Made by a program: the position numbers and the translations under genes
Notes under the pieces: generated by a model
The model's database searches: none
Seen by the model: the letters and a program-made list of their open reading frames with translations, nothing else
Told to the model about the DNA's origin: nothing
Source of the DNA: Colius striatus
Taxonomy: Eukaryota > Chordata > Aves > Coliiformes > Coliidae
Assembly: GCF_028858725.1 (NCBI RefSeq)
Contig: NC_084790.1
Span: 87,820,996-87,884,995 of the forward strand
Direction of reading: 5' to 3'
Length of the DNA: 64,000 bases
Part shown: piece by piece, positions 13,241 through 24,288 of the stretch
Numbering within the stretch: position 1 is the first letter of the stretch
How the letters are laid out: each line of letters opens with the position of its first letter

Positions 13241-13726
13241 CCTCGCTGCAGAAACAGAGAGAATTCTCCATTGTTCTTTTCCCAAAGGCAGCGCTGGTGT
13301 CACACGTGTCTGAGGGCTCCTTAGTCACGACCTCCTCCGGTAACCACCGCAGAGAGCAGCCCTCGCCCCACACAAGTTGCAAAACACCCCGAGCCACCCA
13401 TCGAGATGTTTTCAGGGAGGCTGGATAGCTCTAAAAATAGCCAAAAACAATCCCACCCAACCCAAAATGAATGAGCTTTCCTAAAGGGAAAGACATTGAC
13501 ACCCACTAAACAGGTCGCTGAGGCATCTCTCAAGCTCATGGCTTTTTTTTTCCCAATAAGATAAGGCAAGGACCACCCAAGTTAATTCAATGCAAATGTG
13601 ATTTAACACGTTCCTTGTGTGCATCTTCCAAATGCCTCCACCTAAAAACCAACGGGATTTTATGCTGTAAAAGCAGGGTTGAACTGCACAGTAGAAGCTT
13701 ATTATTTGCCACCACCCCACCTCCAA

Positions 13727-13745
13727 GGTACACACACACACACAC
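13727..13745. repeat. CA microsatellite
   Basis: A short (CA)n run of about eight units follows GGTA. Confidence 0.85.
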
Positions 13746-13989
13746 TTCTCAAGGATGGGGTGATGTTGGTAGTTGCATCACTGCATCCTCCTTCCCACCA
13801 CCACTGTGTTGGCATCCCTGCAGCTCCAGGGATGGGAGTGATGGCAGAGGGTCAGATATTTGGCAGGAAGGGGGCAGGGAGAAAAGGGAGGAGGGATACC
13901 AGCTTCCATTAGCTCTTAGTATCAGATGTGGAGCTGGAGAAAGAGAAAAGAATCCATACTCTTTGGTTCATCATGAAGGCATGTGGACA

Positions 13990-14081
13990 GGATCTTCTCT
14001 GGGCAGCAGCATGCCTGGGTGGGCAACGGGCGCGACTGCGCCCGTTGCCCACCCAGGCATGCTGCTGCCCAGAGGAGATCC
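13990..14081. repeat. Near-perfect 44-bp inverted repeat, 4-nt spacer
   Basis: The left arm 13990-14033 and right arm 14038-14081 are reverse complements over 44 positions, with one mismatch (T13996 opposite G14075, a possible G-T wobble). The spacer is GACT. The inner 33 bp are perfectly paired and GC-rich. It is not part of any CR1 copy. It could be a template-switch product, an assembly or library artefact, or a transcribed hairpin. Confidence 0.95.
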
Positions 14082-14224
14082 CACAAGATCCAAGATTAGC
14101 CACCTTCTAGATACTGAAGCATCCAGAAACCAAGAAGCAGCAGCACTTTTTTTACTCTACACCAGCAGAAAGCAACTTGACTCACCAGACCAAACGCTTC
14201 GGCTTCAAATAATGACGGCCATTA

Positions 14225-14450
14225 AAGAAATGACAAGCCCGCCTTGTAATGTGTAGAGTATAAAGAAAGGCATTTATAGCATGGAAAAACTAATTGGTTT
14301 AGGAATCAAATCTGAAAAACGCAACATCTTCATACAGCAGTGGGAGTGCAAACACTCCTGCTTTAATGAGCTTCCTCTAAAGGAGGCTAATGTGTAATAT
14401 TTCTCCGTATGAGTTTGCATTAGAAATCTGCTGAGATGAGAATACTCATT
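14225..14450. promoter_or_regulatory. AT-rich candidate conserved non-coding element
   Basis: AT-rich sequence with AAACTAATTGGTTT and GCTAATGTGTAATAT words. An imperfect hairpin surrounds GGGAGTGCAAACACTCC at about 14341-14358. There is no coding or repeat signal. Confidence 0.22.
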
Positions 14451-14820
14451 ACCTGCTACTATCTGAGCTCTGCACAAGAAAAAAAACACACTGGCTTCTC
14501 CTGAGCAACCTGACGTGATTATCAATGGCTTTTGGGTAAAGGCGTCGTGTGGCCGAGGCTTGAGACAACCGTCGTGACGCGCAGGTGTGCGGTGAAATGG
14601 TTGTGGAGACGTGGTGTCTTCTTGGGAACTACTCACGAGGAATATTAAACGAATCTGGGAAACTCTTAGTCCTGGCTGCTGGCTCCTAAGTCTCTGATCA
14701 GCCCCATCTTTCCTGCTTGCTTCCTAATGAGTCTCATTTATACCGTTGCAAACGTATGTTTCTCGTTATTTCTCCGCAGCTCTGGAGGACGGAGTCGTTT
14801 GGAGTGTGGCAGCTCCAGAG

Positions 14821-15722
14821 TCACAGAATCATTTCGGTTGGAAAAGACCTTTAAGCTCATGGACTCCAAGCTCTCTCCTCACATTGCCGAGCCCACCAGT
14901 AACCCATGGCCCTCAGCACCTCATCTATGTGTCTTTTAAATATCTCCAGGGATGGAGACTCCACCACCTTCTTGGGCAGCCTGAGATGGTGCCTGACACC
15001 CCTCTCAGGGAAACAGTTCTGCCTCAGCTCCAGCCTCAGCTTCCCCTGGTCCAACTCCAGCCCCTTTCCTCTTGTCCTGTCATTCATGGCTGGGGAGCAG
15101 AGCCCGACCCCCAGCTCCCTGCAGCCTCCTGTCAGGGAGTGTCAGAGAGTGCTGCTGTGTCCCCTCAGCCTCCTCTTCTCCAGGCTCAACACCCCCATTC
15201 CCTCAGCCCCTGCCCAGCCCCTTGTGCTCCAGCCCCTTCCCCAGCTCTGTGCCCGGCTCTGGCCACGCTGCAGCCCCTCAGTGTCCCTGTGGCAGTGAGT
15301 GAGGGGCCCAGCACTGACACAGCCCTGGAGCTGCAGCCTCCCCAGGGCCCAGCACAGGGGACAATCCCTGCCCTGCTCCTGCTGCCACCCCAGAGCTGAT
15401 CCCAGCCAGGCTGCCCTTGGCCTTCTCACCCCCCTGGGCACGCTGCTGCCTCCTGTTCATCCCCTGGCACCAAACTCCCCAGGCCCTTTCCCTGCAGCAG
15501 TTTCCAGCCCCTCTGCCCCAGCCTGGAGCTGCCTGGGCTTGGGGTGGCCCAAGGGCAGGACCCAGCACTTGGCCTTGTTGCATCTCATCCCATTGCCCTC
15601 AGCCCATGGCTCCAGCCTGGCCAGGGCCCTGTGAAGAGCCTTCCTGCCCTCAAGCTGATCTACCCTCCCACAAAGCTGGGTATCATCAGCAAACTGGCTA
15701 AGGGTGAACTCGATGCCCTTCA
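14821..15722 (-). mobile_element. CR1 LINE with intact FADD-motif segment, 5'-truncated
   Basis: The minus-sense 3' end is at 14821 (TCACAGAATCATTTCGG). The ORF2 part near the upper end reads ...FTLSQFADDTQLCG, placing the reverse-transcriptase catalytic motif FADD at 15682-15693. Downstream the ORF2 C-terminus is frameshifted. This copy belongs to the subfamily of the 8024 and 19808 copies and keeps the catalytic aspartates that the dominant young family lacks. CR1 homology ends just upstream of GIEFTLSQ, i.e. it is 5'-truncated inside the RT palm. Confidence 0.93.
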
Positions 15723-15920
15723 GAGGGCCGGAGACTCCTCCAGGCACTGTGAGGAGGGGGGAATTGCAGCTGCAGTGGGAACCTCCCGGCATGCTGGTGG
15801 CTGTCTGGTTATCAGGCTGTGATAAAGGGTGGCCATGCTGGGCCTGGCGTCTGCCAGGGGCCCAATGAAGCACTCAGTTGTGAGAAAGGATTTCATGAGG
15901 GGTCATGCCTGCAGGTTGTT

Positions 15921-15971
15921 TCACAGAATGGTAGGGGTTGGGAGGGACCTTTAGAGATCTGGTTCAACCCA
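15921..15971 (-). mobile_element. CR1 3'-end fragment (~50 bp)
   Basis: TCACAGAATGGTAGGGGTTGG followed by GGACCTTTAGAGATCT matches the 3' tail of minus-sense CR1 copies. Homology fades after GGTTCAACCC. This is a very short 5'-truncated insertion. Confidence 0.8.
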
Positions 15972-16840
15972 CACATTTGCTCTTATCTCTCCTTGTACAA
16001 AACCCCATGAAGCCAACTTAGGCAGCACAATGTTGACCTTTGAAAAGGGTAATTGTGATGTTCCATAAACGGGACCTCCACCCCTGTGCCCTTGTTGCCA
16101 ACCCCCTTCCTTGGGAAGGTGAGACAGGGCACTCTGCCTAGTGAAATCACACAAGAGTAAGGTGGCAAAGGCTGTTACAGACCAGGCTGACTCGTCTGTC
16201 TCCGAGAGCAACTCGGGACAACATTCCTGAGCTGGTGGGCTGTGAGGCAGACATCTCTAGGATAGCATTGTTGCTGGAAACTAGGTGATCCTGCTAGCTC
16301 TACAGTGATGTCAGCTCAGCAACAAGGCGCCTGACAGTCAAACGCTGTGTTCTATCGCAGCCCAGTCCCATTTCTGTGGGCTGTGAGAGGATCTCTGCGT
16401 CCTCTGGTTTGGAGGGTGTCTGAAAATCTTCCCCCTTGAGCAGGGACATTCATCAAAGTCACCCTCTGGAGCTGAGAGAAAATCACCTGCTGTTTCGATA
16501 CGAGTGAGAAACATCATTCTCAAGGAAATAAGTATTTTCTATAAAAGTTTTACTTAATACTTTAAGCTAGATTTTTTTTAGCTAGTTTTTAAGGAATACA
16601 TGAAGCTGGGTTTGAACTGTTAATTCAGTTATCAATAAGCAGTAGCTACAGTATTAATACTGTGCAGTAAGTGTTCCTCTGACCCATTGCTTAGTAAGAC
16701 AGAAAACCCATATTCTTACCCTGATTGAAACTGTCTATGAAACACATTTCCAATTCCAATCATATTTATATTGTGTGCAAATAGAATTCTGTGTTGCTGT
16801 ATCCTGTGAGTTTGCCACAGTTACAGAGTCAACCACACAA
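15972..16840. other. Intergenic with AT-rich block
   Basis: No gene is seen. The second half (about 16520-16830) is strongly AT-rich and repeat-free, with TAATACTTTAAGCTAG and CAGTATTAATACTG words, the latter a perfect 14-bp palindrome near 16650. It is a candidate non-coding element. Confidence 0.5.
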
Positions 16841-18358
16841 TCACACATAGAATGGTGAGGGTGGGAAAGGCCCTGCAGAGCTCATCCAGCCCAACCCCTG
16901 CTGAAGCAACTCCCACCTAGATCAGGTCACACAGGAACGTGTCCAGGGGGGTCTTGAAGCCCTCCAAGGAAGGAGCCTCCACACCCTCCCTGGGCAGCCT
17001 GGGCCAGGGCTCCCTCACTCAAACACTCAAACAGTTTGTCCTGATGTTTCAATGCAACTGTTTGTGTTCCAGCTTCATCCCATCACCCCTTGTCCTGTCA
17101 CTGGATACAACAGAAAGTGCTGCCCCAACCTCCTGACACCCACCAGGGAGATATTTGTCAATATTAATGAGCTCCCCCCTCAGTCTCCTCCAGACTAAAC
17201 AGCCCCAGGTCCCGCAGCCTTTCCTCACAAGGAAGATGCTCCAGTGCCGAGCATCTTGCTGGCCCTGCACTGGCCTCTCTGCAGCAGTTCCCTGTCCCTC
17301 TGCAGCTGGGGAGCCCACAACTGGACACAGGACTCCAGATGAGGCCTCAGCACATGTGGCAGAGCAGAGGGGGAGCAGAACCTCCCTGGCCCTGCTGCCC
17401 ACACTCTGCTGGATGCCCCCAGGCTGCCATTGGCTTCTTGCCCACGAGGGCACGTTGCTGCTCATGGGCAGTTTATTATCAGCCAGCACTGCCAGGTCTG
17501 TCTCTGCAGAGCTGCTCTCCAGCAGGTCACCCCCAGCCTGGCCTGGGGCAGGGGGTTGTTCCTCCCCAGCTGCAGGACTCTGCCCTTGCCCTTGTTGAAC
17601 CTCAGCAGGTTCCTCTGTGCCCAACTCTCAGCCTGCCCAGCTCTCACTGAATGGCAGCACAGCCTCTGGGGAATCAGCCAGTGCTCCCAGTTTGGTGCCA
17701 GCAGGGAACTTGCTGAGGGTCCCTCTGTGCCCTCACCCAGGTGGTTGATGAAGATGTTGAACCAGACTGGCCCCAGAACCCATCCCTGTGGAACTCCACT
17801 GGCCACAGGCCTCCAACTCGACTCTGTGCCATTGATCAGCACCCTCTGGGCTCTGTCATTCAGCAGCTCTCCATCCACCTCACCTCCACTCATCCCAGCC
17901 ACACTGCCTGAGCTTTCTGATGAGGATGTTGTGGGAGACAGAGTCCAAAGCCCTGCTGAAGTCAAGGTAGATGACATCCACTGCTGTCCCCTCATCTAGC
18001 CAGCCAGTTATGCACTCACAGAAGACATCAGGTTGGTCAGACAGGATTTCCCCTTGGTGAATCCATGCTGACTCCCCTGATAACCATCTTTTCCTTCATA
18101 TGGTTAGTGACGACATGCAGGATGAGCTGTTCCATCACTTTTCCAGGGATGGAGGTGAGGCTGACTGGCCTGGAGTTCCCTGGGTCGTCCTTCCTGCCCT
18201 TTTTGCAGACTGGAGTGACATTGGCCTTTCTCCAGTCCTCAGGCACCTCGTCTGTCCTCCAGAATAGATCAAAAACGACAGACAGAGGCTTAGCAATCAC
18301 ATCAGCTGCTCTCTCAGCACTCGTGGGTGCATCCCATCAGGTCCCATAGATTTATGGT
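16841..18358 (-). mobile_element. CR1 LINE, longest copy (~1.5 kb), dominant young family
   Basis: The minus-sense 3' end is at 16841. It extends furthest into ORF2. The RT fingers region reads DEVPEDWRKANVTPVCKKG and RPVSLTSIPGKVMEQLI at 18115-18260, and the palm region reads ASGVPQGWVLGPVWFNIFIN near 17730-17790. Where autonomous CR1 has FADD, the aligned frame reads F-PAG-TKL (codons at 17697-17705), and the frame is shifted on both sides. It also carries the 5-nt family deletion near 17190. It is 5'-truncated in the RT N-terminal part, so it is not mobile by itself. Confidence 0.96.
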
Positions 18359-18438
18359 TGAAAAATCTATTTATGGGTCTCGCAGATTTATGGGCTTCCC
18401 TGCAGACATGGGGAGCAGAATCTGGAGACAGTCAAGCA

Positions 18439-18697
18439 CAGGGCCAGCAAGATGCTCAGGGCACTGGCCCATGAGCAGCAACGTGGCCTCGTGGGCAAGA
18501 AGCCAATGGCAGCCTGGGGGCATCCAGCAGAGTGTGGGCAGCAGGGCCAGGGAGGTTCTGCTCCCCCTCTGCTCTGCCACATCTGCTGAGGTCTCATCTG
18601 GAGTCCTGTGTTCAGTTGTGGGCTCCCCAGCTGCAGAGGGACAGGGAACTGCTGCAGAGAGGCCAGTGCAGGGCCAGCAAGATGCTCAGGGCACTGG
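18439..18697 (+). repeat. 29-bp internal direct duplication inside CR1 5' end
   Basis: Positions 18439-18467 and 18669-18697 are identical over 29 bases (beginning CAGGGCCAGCAAGATG). Other family members lack the upstream copy at this junction. This fits a template jump during reverse transcription. Confidence 0.85.
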
Positions 18698-19108
18698 AGC
18701 ATCTTCCTTGTGAGGAAAGGCTGTGGGACCTGGGGCTGTTTGGTCTGGAGGAGACTGAGGGGGGATCTCATTAATGTTGACAAATATCTCACTGGTGGGT
18801 GTCAGGGGGTTGGAATATTCCTTTATTCTGTTGTATCCAGTGACAGGACAAGGGGTGATGGGATGAAGCTGGAACACAAACAGTTCCATTGAAACATCAG
18901 GACCAACTGTTTGAGTGTTTGAGTGAGGGAGCCCTGGCCCAGGCTGCCCAGGGAGGGTGTGGAGGCTCCTTCCTTGGAGGGCTTCAAGCCCCACCTGGAC
19001 ACGTTCCTGTGTGATCTGATCTAGGTGGGAGTTGCTTCTGCAGGGGGTTGGGCTGGAAGATGTGTAAAGGTCCCTTCCACCCCACCATTCTGTGATTTTG
19101 TTTCTGTG
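18439..19108 (+). mobile_element. CR1 LINE, dominant family, inverted relative to neighbour
   Basis: This plus-sense copy has its 3' end near 19090-19108 (CCATTCTGTGATT). It begins with 29 bases (18439-18467) that are an exact copy of its own internal segment 18669-18697, then jumps to the upstream CR1 region starting CCCATGAGCAGCAACG. It has the 5-nt family deletion at about 18750. It lies head-to-head with the 16841 copy, separated by about 80 bp. Confidence 0.94.
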
Positions 19109-19807
19109 AAGGATCCCTGGCTTCCCCGTGTCTCTCTCCATCTGATCCCCACAGCTGCACCTCACCAGGCGCCAGCGTCTCCTTCACCGGCTGCCGGCTC
19201 AGCCTGGTCCTGGAGAGGGATGGGGATCTGTGGGCCCTCCCAGGGGGCTGCCAGGCCCTTTGAGCAGCTGAGACTGCCCGTGTCATTTCTTGGACATGCT
19301 GAGAAATGATCAGGCAATTTCTATGCCCAACAGCGCTTTTCGAGTGGATGAATTTTGGAATTTCATTTGTGAAGGCTCACTCTCCAACAGCTAAATGTAG
19401 TCACCCAGTGCATGCAGATGAAACAGTCTGAGGACAGGAGCACAAAGAGCCCTGCTGTAATTGAGACATTTGCTGCATAGAGAAAACACTGTAGAAAAGG
19501 AACGTGGCGGATTTCTGCCGGCCACTTAGGAGAGAATTTACTGACAAATACTGAAGCTGTGCACACCAGCTCCTGCTACTCTGAATCCATCAACCAAAAC
19601 ACTCTAAAATGAGGAATATCCCGGGTAGGTGTCATGGGTGTGTTTTCCCCAGGCACCAGAGTCCTGCCCTTGGCAAACCCTGGGGAAGCCTTGCCCAAGC
19701 ACTGTCCCACACCGCCTGCTCGCCCCGGGGCTGATGACCAGCCCTTCCCATGCAGGCTTTGCCTTCAGAAGCCAACAGAACCTTTTGGAGCAGCCACAGT
19801 ACAGAGG
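19109..19807. other. Intergenic spacer between CR1 copies
   Basis: GC-rich first half and mixed second half. No gene or repeat is recognised. Confidence 0.5.
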
Positions 19808-20067
19808 AAACGGGCTCCAGCTGCCCCAGGGGAGGCTGAGGCTGGAGCTGAGGCAGAACTGTTTCCCTGAGAGGGGTGTCAGCCCCTGTGCCAGGCTGCC
19901 CAGGGAGCTGGGGGAGTGCCCAGCCCTGGAGGGATCCCAAAGCCGTGGGGCTGAGGTGCTGAGGGCCAGGGGTCAGTGCTGGGCTGGGCAGGGTGAGGGC
20001 AGGGCTGGGACTGCAGCAGCTTCAAGGGCTTTTCCAATCTAAGTGATCCTACGGTTCTACAGTTCTA
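19808..20067 (+). mobile_element. CR1 LINE fragment, second subfamily
   Basis: This plus-sense copy is nearly identical in text to 8270-8510 (GGGAGGCTGAGGCTGGAGCT, CCCTGGAGGGATCCCAAAGCC). Its 3' tail is ATCCTACGGTTCTACAGTTC, a decayed octamer run. Confidence 0.93.
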
Positions 20068-21024
20068 CCCCACATAGATCACAGATGCAGCAAGAAGCAA
20101 AAGCTGAGGGTATTTGCTGACAGGGAAGTGTGTAAGGCTGGAACAGGTTGGGTTTTTTTCCTAGTGGGGTGTTTTTCTTTCACTACTGGGCCTTACACCA
20201 GGATGAACCTCAGCACCCATCCCATGGAGCAAAGGTGAGTCTGCGCTAGGACGCCTCTATACACATTCATACCCCTTGCTGTTTGAGATGAGAATCCCTT
20301 TCATGGTGATCACATACATTTCCCCAAGGAAAATTAAAGGAACTTTTTCCTGACTTGATCTCCCAAAGCTGTAGCCAGCGTGGTTAATGGATATGCTCCT
20401 GTGGTTATTAGAGTCGTCGTTTGTTTGCATTTAGCTGAAACAAATTTGAGGAAGAGCTTGCCAGATGCTCTTTTAAAAACAGTGGTAGGAAAAAACCCCA
20501 CTCGAACATGGGTGTTTTGGAAGGAGTTTTATTTGCATGCCTTTGTCTATTTTCATTTCCAGCTTGCTGCTATGGATGTCAAAAGCTGTGCAGAAGCGTG
20601 ACTCTGCCAAGCCCCTTCCGCAGGGAGCAGAGCTGCACGTCACCAGGAGAGCTCCTCATCACCACAGCCACGGTGCTCCAGCCCTTCCCGAGTAGGTCAC
20701 TCTTGGGTGACCTCGGTGCAAACCCTGAGCAACTGCTTGGCAATAACAGCAAACCCTGAGAAATGCTTGTGCCCAGGAGGGGTGTGATGGCCCGCTGCCT
20801 GACTGGGCACCCACCTTCACGGGTCCTGCCACCCCCGCAGCCTCCCACCACAGCAATGGGACTGGGGTCTCCACTAGCCAAGCCCTGCTGGGTGGTGGCC
20901 TGGCTCCTTTCAGCCACATCTGGCAACTAGGGGCACCTGCCTGCCCCCAGCAGGGCCTCACCTCCTGCTCCTCAGGCGGCCAGTGGCCTGTGGACAGACA
21001 CATTCCTTGAAAACTTGAGCCTTC
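20068..21024. other. Intergenic, no gene recognised
   Basis: The stretch about 20280-20600 is AT-rich and repeat-free; the remainder is GC-rich. No supported coding signal. Confidence 0.5.
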
Positions 21025-21240
21025 CACAGGGGACATGAAGCATTTCTTTCCTGAGAGGCTGGTGAAGCCCCAGCCCTCCCTTCCCAGAGAAGTGGTTGAC
21101 ACCTCACGCCTGTAACCACTGAAGAGCCCTTTGGACAATGACCTTAACAACATGGTTCAACTCTTGGTCAGCCCGAAGGGGTCAGGCAGCTGGACTCAAT
21201 AATTGTTGCCCTTCCAGCTGAGACGGTCTACTCACTTCCA
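21025..21240 (+). mobile_element. Old CR1-like 3' fragment
   Basis: The plus-sense text CTTTGGACAATGACCTTAAC, GGTCAGGCAGCTGGACTC and CCCTTCCAGCTGAGA matches the 3' end pattern of an older CR1 subfamily. The terminal octamers are eroded. Confidence 0.65.
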
Positions 21241-23967
21241 CTCTATCCAATCCTATTCCTGTTGACACAAAAGGCAAAGGAGCATCTGCCAGAGGCTTTG
21301 GAAAGAGGTGGCAGTGGCTCTGAAACACCGTGTGTTTCAGAGGCTGCTGCTCCATCCCTCCCCTGTCCTGCTGGGGAGATGGGGGAGGCAGCAGCGGTGT
21401 GGGCTTCATCTCCCAAAGAGGGTAAAGGGAGGGCATCCCTCTCTCTTGGGCAAACAGGCAGCCTCGCAGATGCAGAGCTTAGAAGAACGATTGGAAAGGT
21501 CAGGAGCATACATTAAATCTGCCTCCTGGCCACCTTGGCATATGCTGGTGAGGCCTCTGTGGCTGGTAACCCCAGGCAAAACTGACCTGGCAGCAGGGAC
21601 CTGCAGCTCATCCCCTCCCTGCCTGCAGAGCACTGCCAGGAGGGACACTGGAGTGTCAGCTCAGTGTTTTTCCCTCAGGGCAGAGGGGAAAATGGCATTT
21701 CCCCCAGTGGGTGTTAGGAAAAGAGATGGGAAACAACAGCAATGGAGACAGGAGTGATGGCTGATTATTTGACGGCAGCCAGAGACAAAGCTGCCTGTGA
21801 GATTTATCAACCTGCCCGGTCAGCACACAGATCTTTAAGGGAAAAGACTGCATTGTTGGACAGAGAGGGTTTACTCCCAGCGAGGCCTCCAGCACCACGT
21901 CACAGTTCAGCTGTGTGGGCACTGGCTTTGGGCAGGACCAGCAAACACAGGGAGGCATCAGCAGGGCTGGCCTGAGGAGAGGGGACAGGAGGCCCTGGGA
22001 GCCCCTCAGGGATGATCCCTGCAGACATCAGCAGCTCCAGTCACCATCACCAGGGAGCCACAGCCCGGGACCGTGCCCCCTGCACCCTCCAGCTGCCACA
22101 GCCTACCTATTACTTGCTCAGGGATGCTCTCATGCTGCAAAGTGCTGCTGAACTGCCCTTTGGAGAGGATTTATTTCCTAGCTGTTGTCACCTTGGTGGT
22201 TGAGCCCCTGTGGCTGAGCCCCTAGGAATGTTGCTGGCCATCCCCACAGCAGAGCAGAGCCCTGAGCACACGTCCTCCCTCTCCTGGCAGGCACCATGCT
22301 GAGGTGTGCACCGTGCCCTGCCCCTGCCCGTGCTGGGCTCACCCCAGAAACGCAGCATCAGCCCGAGGTGTGGGCAGAGACCCCTCCTGGGGCACCCCAG
22401 TTCCACCTTGTGCTGGTGCCAGTGGTGCTGGAGAAAGCCCACTGCACACAACTGTGAGGGGAGAAGGGAGACCATCATGCACAGCAAGAGCAGCAGCCAG
22501 AGGCGGGGAGGGGAGGAAAGCAGCTCTGACAACGAAAAACACTCGTTTAACAAGAAATAAGAGCTGCAGATCCCACTGCCAGCTATAATTGTGCAGCCTC
22601 ACTGAATCCACCGAGGTGGCAAGGGTTAAGGGAGAGCAGAATTTGGCCAGTGGCTGAAACAGATAAGCCACATGTCTGCACAGTCCTGAATGTGGAACAG
22701 AAATAATTACGTGATCCTCCTGCTGATAGCAAACCCGCTGCATCACCACCAGAAATTGCAGGTTCTCGCCGTATTTATGTCGAGAGGGAAAGAAAAGCCC
22801 CCAAAACCCCACGCTGCAAAAGGAAATAAAGATGATGCTACCTCGAAGTTTTTTGTTTCATAAAGAAAATGCAAATAAACTGCCACCACCAACGCTCCTG
22901 GGCTCTGAGGAGAGCTGAACTACGCGGCACAGCGGGCTCCCCGCCGCTGCCTCCGCTCCGGGTTGCAGCCAGATGGCAAGGGACAGAGAAGCCTCTGGGA
23001 GAGGGACTGAGCCCCAGAACGTGGCTGTGGCCAGTTCTGCCCGGTTCCCAGACCCAACTACGTGCTGGGGGAGCTGGGAGCAGGGTTTTGGGCTGTGGAG
23101 GGAGGCGCCCAGAGCCCGTGCCCACGCCGTGCCCGTGGGCTCTGGCCTGCGCCAGCACAGCCCCTCATGCCGGCTCTTTGTGCGTGGCAGGCACACGCCA
23201 GCCATCACCAGCTATACGTGTTTACATTCCTTCTGCTTAATATTTCTGTAATCTTCTCTGGCATCATACACTCGTAATTTTTTTCCTCCTCCTACTTCAC
23301 ACTTTTGATAAGCCTTCTGGTCCCACAGCAGATGCATTGTGAATCTTCTCCTTCTAAGTATCTTGCATATGTTTCATTAAAAGTGTTTGTTTCTTTGATC
23401 AGCTTGAAGTTCTCATGTGAAAAAAGGGGGGAAAAAAGAAAAAAAGCAGCAACTTTTTGGACTTTGCTTGGCAGGAGCCAGCCCCGAGATGAGCTGCAGC
23501 AGCGCCTCGGTACAGGCAGCCACTCGGGGTCCCAGTGTCAGTCATTTCCTCCGTGCCAATCGCTTTGCCTGTCCTCCCGGCGGTGGCTACAATGTGCACT
23601 GGCACCCAAAGATAGCAAACGGGCTTCTTACCCGCTACACCGTGCAACTGCACATGAGAGAACATGGTGGGAGGTGCCAAATGGGAGCAGCACAAACCGG
23701 GATCTATTTCGCCCGCCGTTGCTTAGCGATGGGGAGCACGGGCAGGATGGCATCTCCCGCGGTGGGGCACCCGTCCCCACGCTCCCCCTGCCCCGGGACA
23801 GACCCCAGCACGGGCCACAGGGCGCTGCAGGGAGAGCACAGGCCTGGGGTGCTGCGGATCGCGGTGAGCACCTGTGGGGAGGGCTGGTGGTGGGGTTGTG
23901 TGGCCCTCCGAGACAAACTGAGGCAGGGACGATGCTGCCTGAGGCGGGTGCAAGTGCTGCCAATGTG
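21241..23967. other. Intergenic, no gene recognised
   Basis: Mostly GC-rich sequence with many overlapping open frames on both strands and no recognisable protein. An AT-rich repeat-free block occurs at about 23215-23415. From about 23450 the sequence is CpG-containing and GC-rich, but no gene structure is evident. Confidence 0.5.
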
Positions 23968-24139
23968 CCGTGCCCAGGGAGGTGCTGGAGTCACCGTCCC
24001 TGGAGGGGTTTCAGAGCTGGGTGGGTGTTGCACTGAGGGCAATGGGCTGGTGGGTGACGGGGCTGGGACAGAGGCTGCACTCCATGGGCTGAAAGGTCTC
24101 TGCCAGCTGAAACCATTCTATCATTCTACGATTCTATGC
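23968..24139 (+). mobile_element. CR1 3'-end fragment
   Basis: The plus-sense 3' end has a clear octamer tail (CATTCTATCATTCTACGATTCTATG), preceded by CR1-like GGAGGGGTTTCAGAGCTGGG and CTGCCAGCTGAAACC. It is short, 5'-truncated and an older subfamily. Confidence 0.85.
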
Positions 24140-24236
24140 AGCCAGATCCGTGCACAAGGGTGGCACGTGAGGCTCCTGGTCCTGTTCTCACGCCCCCAGG
24201 CATGCTCAGGAGCACAGCAGCTTGCAGAGGGCAGCC

Positions 24237-24288
24237 CCATCACCACCAATGCCACCGCTGCCACCACCGTCACTGCCACCGTCACTCC
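24237..24288. repeat. Imperfect ACC trinucleotide repeat
   Basis: A run of CACCACC/GCCACC units with interruptions. Confidence 0.7.

Larger units (their letters stand above)
12259..14820. other. Intergenic with palindrome and AT-rich elements
   Basis: No gene is recognised. It holds an AT-rich candidate element (12930-13240), a short CA microsatellite (13727-13745), a striking palindrome (13990-14081) and another AT-rich block (14225-14450). Confidence 0.55.

Noticed and set aside
17049..18300. Reverse-transcriptase-like open frames as a possible host gene.
   Set aside because: They are pieces of CR1 ORF2 in shifted frames inside a truncated LINE; the same pieces recur in sister copies.
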